Positions 56,525 to 64,000 of a stretch of 64,000 bases of DNA are shown one piece after another. Location of the stretch: the NCBI GenBank assembly GCA_039583875.1, contig CM077153.1, forward strand, positions 67,774,482-67,838,481. The letters are read 5' to 3'. The notes under the pieces are model-generated. The model ran no database searches. It had not been told where the DNA came from and saw nothing but the letters and a program-made list of their open reading frames with translations. The DNA is from Platanthera guangdongensis. Taxonomy: Eukaryota; Streptophyta; Magnoliopsida; Asparagales; Orchidaceae. The first letter of the stretch is position 1, and the number at the start of each line of letters is the position of its first letter. A program made the position numbers and the translations under genes.

Positions 56525-58500
56525 CGAAGAGCTTGGGATACTCCGCAAGCATGGTTTGCTCTCGCTCTCACGAAAGCTCCTCACGACCGCAGTTATCCCA
56601 TCAGACTTTGACCATCCTGATGTCCTTGTTACGAAGTCGCTTGACTTCGAAGTCCTTAATGCGAACGTGCTTGACCTTCGTCGTCAACCCACTATCAACA
56701 GGTACTTGATCAGCCGCAATCACTTGCGAAGTCTCTTGCACCACCTTTTGTAACACCGATATGTGGTCTACATCGTGTAGACCACTCAGTTCCACTGATA
56801 GCTTTAGTCGATAAGCGGCTTCACCAATCCGCTCTAGAATCTCAAACGGACGAAGGTACCTCGGACTCAGCTTCTTCAAGCATCGTGCCCGTGAGACACC
56901 CTTGAACGTCTTAATTTTCAAATAAACCCAGTCACCAACAGCGAACTCAACGTCCCTATGTGTGGCGTTATAGTACTTAGCCTTCCTGTCCTGAGCGATC
57001 AGCAAGCATTCTCGAATTGTTTGCACCAACAAAGTGGCGTCCTCCACTTCTTATCGCTTGTACAACCTCGACTCACCCGTCTCTAACCATGACAACGACG
57101 TGCGATATTTTCTACTGTAAAAGCCCTCGAAGGGTGCCATTTGAATACTCGCTTGATAGCTGTTGTTATAAGCAAACTCCACCATGTACAGGTGATCTTC
57201 CCACCGCTTTCTGAAATCCAAGAAGCACATGCGAATCATGTCCTCCAATGTCATGTTCACCCTCTCGGTGTGACCATACGTCTGCGGATGAAAGGCCGTA
57301 TTGTAACTCAGCTTGGTTCCCAACATTTGTTGGACCAACCTCCAGTCATTGGACGTGAAGTGTCCATCTCGATCACTCACGATGCTGCGGGGCTCACCGT
57401 GCAGTCGAATAATGTTATCCACATAGAGCTTTGCTAGCTTATCCACCGAATCATCCTTCCTATTCGAAATAAAGTGCGACACCTTCGTCAATCTATCTAC
57501 GACAACCCAGATGGCGTCGTTTCCCTTCTGCGACAATGACAACCCATGCACAAAATCCATTGAAATATCGCCGAACTTCCACTCCAGGATAGGCAAGGGC
57601 TTTAAGAAACCTCCGGGCTTCTGGCACTCAGCCTTCACCAAGGCGCACATTTGACACCTTGCCACATAAAGTGCCACGTCTTTCATAAGTCCTGGACACC
57701 AGAACAACTTTTTCATATCACAATACATTTTCTTGCTCCATGGGTGAATCGAGTACTTGGTATGATGAGCCTCGTACATCAATTTCTCCCGCAGTTTTCC
57801 CACACTTGGGACGCACAGATGACTGTCCCTCCACAATAGTCCATCCTTAACAGTAAATTGGTAATTTGACCCATCCAAAACCTCATCCATGATCTGCTTC
57901 ATGCTGCTATCCAAATCCAAAGCCTGTTGAATCCTATCCGCAAGTCCATACTACGCCTCCATCCAGTTCAATTGAGCTTTGGCACTGGTCTTCTTGTCAA
58001 CACAAGAGATCTCTAATTCCTCCAAATCTCGAATCAAACGCTCATCATGAACCAACTACCAGTTGGCATGCGCAGGAGCCCTGCGACTCAACGCATCCGC
58101 CAACACATTGCCTTTCCCAGGCACATAATATATCTTGAATGTGTGGTGACCCAGGAATTCCATCCACCTTCACTGATGCATGTTTAGGTCCTTTTGATCC
58201 AACAAGTACTTCAGGATCTTGTGATCAGTATAGATATCGACCTTCACACTGTACAAGTAATGCCTCTACAGCTACAGAGCAAATATCACGGCCGCTAACT
58301 CCAAGTCATGGACCAGATAATTACTCTTGTGCACCTTCAGCTGACGTGAGCCATAAGCTATTACACTCCCATGCCGCAGTAGAACACAACCTAAGCCACT
58401 ACCCGAAGCATCGCTATAAATCTCAAATCCTTCGGTCCCACTTGGCGAACATAGAATAGGAGTCGTGGTCAACCGAATTTTCAGTTCTTCGAAAGCTTGC
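56525..58500 (-). pseudogene. pol: Element D RNase H, integrase and chromodomain remnant
   Basis: RNase [16 protein letters not shown] (about 58420) and [14 protein letters not shown] (about 58095). Integrase: finger CQMCALVKAEC (about 57660-57628), core with MDFVHGLSLS (about 57560), VSDRDGHFTSNDW (about 57382) and HPQTYGHTERVN (about 57290), where the usual DGQ is YGH. GPY/F region and VELSGLHDVDHISVL follow, then a chromodomain-like tail (IRMVKV, TGA, WDNCGREELS, TGA). Stops are scattered through 57050-58280. The intact stretch 57920-57051 carries the integrase core. Confidence 0.9.
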
Positions 58501-59712
58501 GCTCATTCCGGCGAGCACACAAACATTTCATATTTCCTCGTCAAAGTCGTGAGGGATAACGCTATCCGTGAGAAGTTCTCTACGAAGCGCCTGTAGTAGC
58601 CGGCAAGTCCCAAGAAACTCCGGACCATATGCAGATGCTTGAAATGATCCTCCTCGCACTACGAGTACACCAATATATCGTCGATAAAGACTATCATGAA
58701 TTGGTACAGGTACTCTCTGAACGTTATGTTCATCAAATCCATAAACACAGATGACACATTGGTTAGCCCAAATGGCATGACGGTGAACTCATAATGCCCA
58801 TACTGCATGCTGAAAGCTATCTTGGGGATGTCACTTTCCCTTATCCGCAGTTGATAGTATCCAGATTTCAGATCCAACTTTGAGTACACGGTCGACCCCA
58901 CCAGCTGGTCGAACAGATCATCAAACCTTGGGATCAGATACTTATTCTTCTCAGTTAGCTTGTTCAACTCTCGGTAATCGATACAAAGCCGTAAACTTCT
59001 GTCCTTCTTATTAACAAAGAGGACCTACGTGCTCCAAGGCGACGAGCTCGGACGCACATAACCTTGCTCCAAAAGTTCTTGAAGTTGCACTTTCCCGCCA
59101 TCTCCTTAGGCGCTAACCGATACGGTGAGCGTGACACAGGTTTGGCACCTGGCACTAACTCGATGGTGAAGTCGATCTCTCGCTGAGGCGGTGCTTTAGG
59201 TAGATCGTTAGGAAACACATCAGGATACTCAGACAACACTGGGATACTATACATACTAGGCTTGGGCTTCAAAGCCTCCACTAAAGTGAAAAAGAGCTCT
59301 ACACCAGCACGAATTGCTTTAACCACCTGGAGAGCAGACATCAAAGTCTTGCTCGAACCTTTCATGCCAGCAAATGTCATCTCACGACTGGTTCCCAATT
59401 TGACCTCCTTGTGGTTGCAATCGATGTATGCTCGCTGCTCCGAGTTCCTGTCCATCCCAAAGATCATATCGAACTCCACTAATGGCAGTAACGACGCTTG
59501 CAAGTCAAACTCTTGACTCCCGATCTGTATCTTTACGCAACATACTCTATCTGCGCGCATCGAACAGCCATTATGCAACAACACATCCAATTTATCCCTT
59601 ACCATTGAAGAAGGAACTTCGATGCGCGATATAAATCCTTCGGACAAAAAGGAATGTGAAGCTCCCGTATCGAATAATGCTCTCGCCGGATAATCGAAAA
59701 TCAAAACAAAGC
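58501..59712 (-). pseudogene. pol: Element D protease and reverse transcriptase (second exon start)
   Basis: Exon 2 begins GFVLIFDYPARALFDTGASHSF (Gly shared with exon 1). Protease continues to FDMIFGMDRN. The linker YPDVFPNDLPKAPPQREIDF is followed by a frameshift near 59100. [22 protein letters not shown] and active site FIDDILVYS (about 58680, intact). After a TAG, sequence jumps from EEDHFKHLHMV to [16 protein letters not shown], so about 60 residues of the RT thumb/connection are deleted. Confidence 0.88.
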
Positions 59713-59792
59713 CTAGCACAAGCAGACATAAGCTAACACGAAAAAGGGTAACAAATATATATAAAGTTAATCTGCTTTTAATTAACTCATAC
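59713..59792 (-). other. Putative GT-AG intron between gag and protease of element D
   Basis: 80 nt, AT-rich. Minus strand donor GTGACAG/GTATGAGTT and acceptor TTGTGCTAG/GCTTTG. Splicing joins DVVTG to FVLIFDYPARALFDTGAS with one split Gly codon (phase 1), the same codon and phase as in element B. Unspliced, translation ends three codons in (VVTG-M-S-stop). The sequence is unrelated to B's intron. Confidence 0.72.
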
Positions 59793-60410
59793 CTGTCACC
59801 ACGTCAGTCTTCTTTATGGCCTCCTGAAGGCCAAGGTTGTATACTCTGGGCTGAGCTAGAGCATAGTGGGATGTGGTTGAGTCCACTGCCTTCCCCTTTT
59901 CCTCATAAGTTGCTCCAGGCTTCCTCTCAGACTTTGGACGTCCGCTCCAATAATCTCGGGAAAAGTGCCCCGTCTTCCCACAGTTATAGCATGTGCCCGG
60001 GGTTCGGGCTGTAGTTGCCCTAGATGCACCAGAAGAAGGGGCTGGACCTGAAGTCCTAGCCTTCTTATTCCACCCACAGAAACCAGACTTTGAGGAGGTC
60101 GGTACCTTGAACTCCGACTTCTTCACACTAGAGTCCTTCTCTTGGACTCTCTTCAGATCCTTCTCCAATGATCAGGTCGTATTGACCGGGGTTAGGAAAC
60201 CCTGCGTCATAGGCCCCAAGATTAGTAGCCTTAAGTCATCCCGCAAACCCTCGTAGAACTGGTTGGTCTTGCGCTCCTCATTGGCCAAAGTAGATCTAGC
60301 ATAATGACCCAACCGTGTAAACTCGTGGAGATACTCATCCCCGCTACTATTTCCCTGCGTCAATCTTTGGAACTCATTCTCCATAGCGATCCTCTGGTCT
60401 GAGAGGAGGT
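59793..60410 (-). pseudogene. gag: Element D gag (first exon, 3' part)
   Basis: Gag core MENEFQRLTQGNSSGDEYLH, EFTRLGHYARSTLANEE and FYEGLRDDLRLLILG (60390-60215), a stop or shift near 60172, a Ser/Lys-rich region and the CCHC knuckle CYNCGKTGHFSRDYW (about 59985), where the last Cys is Tyr. It ends KTDVVTG at the intron. The N-terminal half is separated by Sirevirus S3 and not visible. Confidence 0.88.
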
Positions 60411-61609
60411 TGTTGGGTACATTGGAAAATGTGTACCAAATTTGAAGAAGCCTCACCTTACTCAATGGTATGCTTCAAGGTTTATTTGATGTTGTTTTGA
60501 GTTTATATGTGTAGGTTAAGAAAATGCAGGAATGCAGGAAAAAGTTTCTAAGTCCATAAGTCGACACCAGAAGAAGCTGTGCCGACACTTATGAAGGCTT
60601 GTGTCGACACTGGAGAAAAGCTGTTTTGACACCTGGAGACAATTGTATCGACACTTGGAGAGGCTGTGTCGACACCAAAAGAAACTGTGTCAACATATAG
60701 AGGCATTATCGACATACAAAAAATCTTAGTCGACATCCACTATATCGATATACAGAGGCAGTGTCGACACACAAAAGACTTTGTCGACATCAACTGTGTC
60801 GACACACAGGTCTTGTGTCGACACAGCAAAGTTTCAACAAAGTTTATTTTTGTGAAGAGAAGAAGTGACTGTGTCGACACACAAAACTAGTATCGACACA
60901 TTCTACAGAAGCTGTGTCGAGAAGCAGTGTCAACACCAAGGGAGCTGTGTCGACACCATCAAGGCTTGTGTCGACACTTAGTTTACTTGTGTCGACACAT
61001 GATGAAGTTCAGTCTCGACACTTTGCTGACAGAGACAGAGTTTCAAGAAGTGACTAGATGACTTGACAGCTGCCATAACCAACCGGTCTACTGCAACTGT
61101 CAGAGCTGTCAAAAGTTTGTTATAAACCAGATCAGCCAGTTACCATGGAGATAAAGTTCTCTGAGTGGTAGACCTTGTTGAAGGCTGAGGTAGGTTTGTG
61201 AGCCTGAGTTGTAGGAGATTGTAATCTCTGAGTTGTAGGCCTTGTTTAAGGCTGAGGTAGTGCAGATTGCCTGAGCTGTAGGAGTGTGGACTCACTCTGA
61301 GTTGTAGGAGCCTTGTTTGGGTTCTGAGCTGTAAGATCTGTGGATCTGAGGAGAAGAAAAGAAGTTAGGTCGAATCTAGCACACTACTAGATAGGCGAAG
61401 GGGGAAAGTGGATGTACCCAGACCTTGGGGAACCACTATAAATCAGTGTGCAATCTATGATTGTGTGTGATTATGTGAATTCTGTGTTTGTGGTAGCTGT
61501 AGAACAAATAGATTTAATTTGATTATCTGAATTAATATTCTGCCTTAGTATAAAAAGGAATTGCACCTATTCACCCCCCCCTCTAGGTGTTTAGGAACCA
61601 ATTCTTTCA
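60411..61609 (+). mobile_element. S3 5' LTR
   Basis: 1199 bp. U3 carries the TGTCGACAC array. A TATA box candidate (TTATAAACC, 61120-61128) follows. The end CACCCCCCCCTCTAGGTG to ATTCTTTCA is shared with S1 and S2 in reverse. Confidence 0.92.
60548..61020 (+). repeat. TGTGTCGACAC palindrome array in S3 U3
   Basis: More than fifteen copies of GTCGACA(C/T), mostly as TGTGTCGACAC(A), at about 20-30 bp spacing, about 100 bp upstream of the TATA box. GTGTCGACAC is a perfect palindrome with a central CpG. Confidence 0.88.
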
Positions 61610-61611
61610 AG

Positions 61612-61623
61612 TGGTATCAGAGC
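61612..61623 (+). other. Primer binding site of S3 (tRNA-iMet)
   Basis: TGGTATCAGAGC, a full twelve-base match to the complement of the initiator tRNA-Met 3' end, two bases after the LTR. Confidence 0.95.
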
Positions 61624-61689
61624 CAGGTTCCTCAAAGATAGACTTAACAATTTGAGTGAGATCTGTAAGGCAGAATTAAGTTAAAGAAG

Positions 61690-63683
61690 ATGGGTTCAGG
61701 AGAAAACCATAAAGAACTTGGTGCAATGAAATTGCCTATCTGCAAGAAGGAAATCTTTGGAATATGGAAGGAAAGGGTCAGACTATTTATGAAGGCATCT
61801 GATCCTAGAATTTATAGTAATGCTAATCAAAGGACTTTTAAGGATTTTTCAGAAATGACTAAGGAGGAGATCATCTTGGCTACAATGGATAAAAGAGCAC
61901 AAAATATTATAGTGAGTGTCATAGATGATTCAACATTCCAGAATCTGATTCACTGCAAAACCTCCAAGGGGATGTGGGATACATTGATTGTCTACATGGA
62001 GGGTTCTGAAGAGGTTAGGCAAGATAGAAAGTCTATGCTTAATCAAGAATATGAGAGTTTCAGACAAGTTAAGTGTGAAAGCATAACTGAGTGTTATAAA
62101 AAGTTCTACAAAATTGAAAATGAATTAATGTCCTATGGAAGAATCTTCAGTACATATGAGCTGAATGACAAATTACTTAGGTCTTTGACTAAGGATTGGG
62201 ATACAAAGATCTGTGCCATATGGGAAGTGGTCAGACTGGCAGAGATTTCACCTCCAACACTGTTTGACAAATTTTTGTCTTATGAAATGTAGCTGTTAAC
62301 CAGAAAGGAGGAAGATAAAAATACAAAGGGTGACTATAGAGATAAGTCAGTGGCATTCAAGGTAAAAGCCACAAGGAAGAATAGGAGGATGTCTTCATCT
62401 TCTCCTAAGAAAGATGCAGAAGTGATCTCAGAAAATTCTGATAATCACAGTTCAGACAACAGTAATTCCGATGAAGACTTTGCAGCATTCACAAGACAAT
62501 TCCAGAGATTATTAAAGAAGAAGCAGTGGAAATCTAAGTCATCCTCATCTCAGTCCAAGGATGACTATTATCAGAAGAGGAAATCATACAGGAAGGACAG
62601 GAGTGGGACAAAGCCTAGCAAGTCAACTACATCAAAGATTATTTGCTATTACTGCAACAGACCTGGACATGTTGTGGCTGACTGTCCAGACAAAAGGAAA
62701 GAGTCTGTTGATAAAAAGAAGACTCAGCACAAGAGCAAGAAGGAGAAATCCTTAGTAGCTAAGAAAGAGAAAAGTTGGACAGATCAATCAACTTCAGAGT
62801 CTGAATCTCAGGCTGAGGCCTATATTGGTTTGTTTGCAACAGAAGAAGAGGATGAGTTCTTGAATTTACTGGACTCTATCTATGAGCAAGAAGACCATCA
62901 GTGCAAAGGACTGATGGCTGTGTCTGAAGAAGACCAGTGCTAGGATCAACCTGGCCCCAGTAAGGTAAAAAGTTTATCTGTAGATTATGATTACTTCACT
63001 GGGTCAGAATCAGATGCATCTGCATCAAGAGATGAAGATGGGTTTGAATCTGAAGGAGATATTCATCAGCTTATAGATGAATTTGGGAATTTGTTGCAGG
63101 CACTCAAGAGAAGCAAAAACCTGGCCAAAAATCAGGCTACGGAAATTACAGCTCTTAAGTTGGCTGCATCTGATTCAGAGAAGCTGCTGGATCAAAAGAT
63201 GAATGAGATTGCCACGATGAAAAACATAACAGTTATTCAGATGAGAACAATTACATTCAAAAATGATCAGATCAAAAGTCTGGAAAACAGACTTCAGAAA
63301 GAGAAGGAAATAGTGGATTGTTTTTCTAAGCCAAAATCTGTCCTACCCTTAATTGATGACTTTGTGTCTCAAAAGGGTAAGGCAGGAATAGGTTTTAAGA
63401 GAACTGCATGGGCTGCACAGTCCAATAATAAAGGCAAAGCGCCAGCACAAAACAAGAGATCAGCTGCCAACAATACAGCTAAGATTGTACCTAAATAGAG
63501 GTATAATAAGTATGAGTGCTGGTGCTGTGGCAAGATTGGCCATTTTGCCTTAGACTGTTGGCACAACATCAGTGTCAAGGAGAATAGCAGTCTACCTGTT
63601 AGAAGAGCTGCAGGCAGATTTGTTAAGTTTCAGGCTAACTTGAACCAAGGACCCAAAAGTTATTTGGGTTCTAAGGTTAAGTA
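61690..63683 (+). pseudogene. gag: S3 gag with two zinc knuckles
   Basis: Start ATG at 61690 (MGSGENHKELGAMKLPICKK). Copia gag core to about 62290, with FGIWKERVRLFMKASDPRIY, IHCKTSKGMWDTLIVYMEGS and LNQEYESFRQVKCESITECY. First knuckle CYYCNRPGHVVADC (about 62645), acidic region, coiled coil (about 63085-63320, ending FSKPKSVLPLIDDF) and second knuckle CWCCGKIGHFALDC (about 63519). Three in-frame TAGs break it: 62290 (Gln fits), 62941 and 63496 (Gln fits). It ends with TAA at 63681-63683, in the same place as the S1 gag stop. Confidence 0.92.
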
Positions 63684-64000
63684 ATCTTTATTGCAGGTGA
63701 GTCCAAGTTGCCATGCCCCTATATGGTACTTGGACAGTGGATGTTCTAGGCACATGACTGGAAGAAGAGGATTGCTGAAAGACTACTCACCAATGATGAA
63801 TGGGCCTAAAGAAATCTTTGGTGGTTCTGAAAAAGGAGTCATCAAAGGTTTTGGTAATATTTCTAACAACTCAATTACAATCACTCAAGTGGCCTATGTG
63901 AAGGGTTTGAAATACAACCTAATAAGCATAAGCCAGCTGAGTGATCTTGGATATGATATTTCATTCATTAAGAATGGTTATCATATCAAAAGGTCAAGTG
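63684..64000 (+). CDS. pol: S3 pol, start (protease and pre-integrase), partial
   Basis: After TAA and TCTTTATTGCAG, the frame reads VSPSCHAPIWYLDSGCSRHM, the copia protease active site (DSG), then NGPKEIFGGSEKGVIKGFGN and YVKGLKYNLISISQL, where the pre-integrase region begins. It is open to the end of the window. No start codon is obvious, so it depends on gag readthrough or splicing. Confidence 0.88.

Larger units (their letters stand above)
47100..60410 (-). mobile_element. Element D: chromovirus sibling of A (3' LTR, pol, part of gag)
   Basis: On the minus strand the order is gag (from 60410), intron, protease, RT, RNase H, integrase, chromodomain-like tail, polypurine tract and 3' LTR (56450 down to 47100). 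Its 5' part lies beyond Sirevirus S3, outside the window. LTR ends (TGTAACGCCCC ... GGGTGTTACA on the minus strand), polypurine lead-in and integrase tail resemble element A closely. The target-site base set at the left end is ATAAA (47095-47099); the partner is not visible. Confidence 0.92.
60411..64000 (+). mobile_element. S3: Sirevirus-type Ty1/copia, 5' part
   Basis: 5' LTR 60411-61609, primer site, gag and the start of pol, running off the window end. It is inserted in the gag of element D after GAGGT (60406-60410), the presumed target duplication. Gag architecture and the gag-pol stop match S1. LTR termini TGTTGGGTA...TTCTTTCA match those of S1. Confidence 0.95.

Overview
This window is plant nuclear repeat DNA, and every stretch I can interpret belongs to an LTR retrotransposon. 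It holds Ty3/gypsy chromoviruses of Tekay/Del type with C-terminal chromodomain remnants, a Tat-lineage gypsy with a second RNase H and antisense genes, an Athila gag fragment, Sirevirus-type Ty1/copia elements with two CCHC knuckles, and a short-LTR copia. These lineages, and primer sites matching plant initiator tRNA-Met, point to a flowering plant with a repeat-rich genome, probably pericentromeric or intergenic heterochromatin. I found no host gene, tRNA, rRNA or CRISPR. The species cannot be told.

The layout is a set of nested insertions, most of them provable from 5-bp target-site duplications (TSDs). An Athila gag (only 46716-47099 is visible) took chromovirus A on its left (pol 2456-4620, 3' LTR 4685-5155 plus 44889-46715) and sibling chromovirus D on its right (minus strand, 47100-60410 and beyond). 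Element X (1-2455) sits in A's reverse transcriptase. Element B, a Tekay chromovirus with LTRs of about 4.9 kb (5156-44883, TSD AGGGC), sits in A's 3' LTR. Sirevirus S1 (minus strand, 19439-44167, TSD TATGG) sits in B's 3' LTR. Tat element C (28866-41154, TSD AGCAA) sits in S1's gag. In D's LTR lies a solo Sirevirus LTR S2 (48356-55618, TSD GAATC), itself split by copia E (49381-54877, TSD AATGT). Sirevirus S3 (60411 to the window end) is inserted in D's gag.

Four observations stand out. (1) Chromoviruses B and D both have a GT-AG intron at the same codon and phase between Gag and protease; retention would end translation after Gag and splicing would give Gag-Pol. (2) S1 has an apparent internal promoter (palindrome array, then TATA box, then strong start context) in front of its 3' accessory ORF, built like its own LTR U3. 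(3) C carries two antisense genes with their own TATA boxes and GT-AG introns, preceded by the same short GC-rich word found in its LTR. (4) Almost every LTR family here has its own array of a short, CpG-containing, near-palindromic word in U3, with a different word in each family. The elements are decayed to different degrees, with premature stops strongly biased to TAG. Copia E is the youngest and is almost intact.
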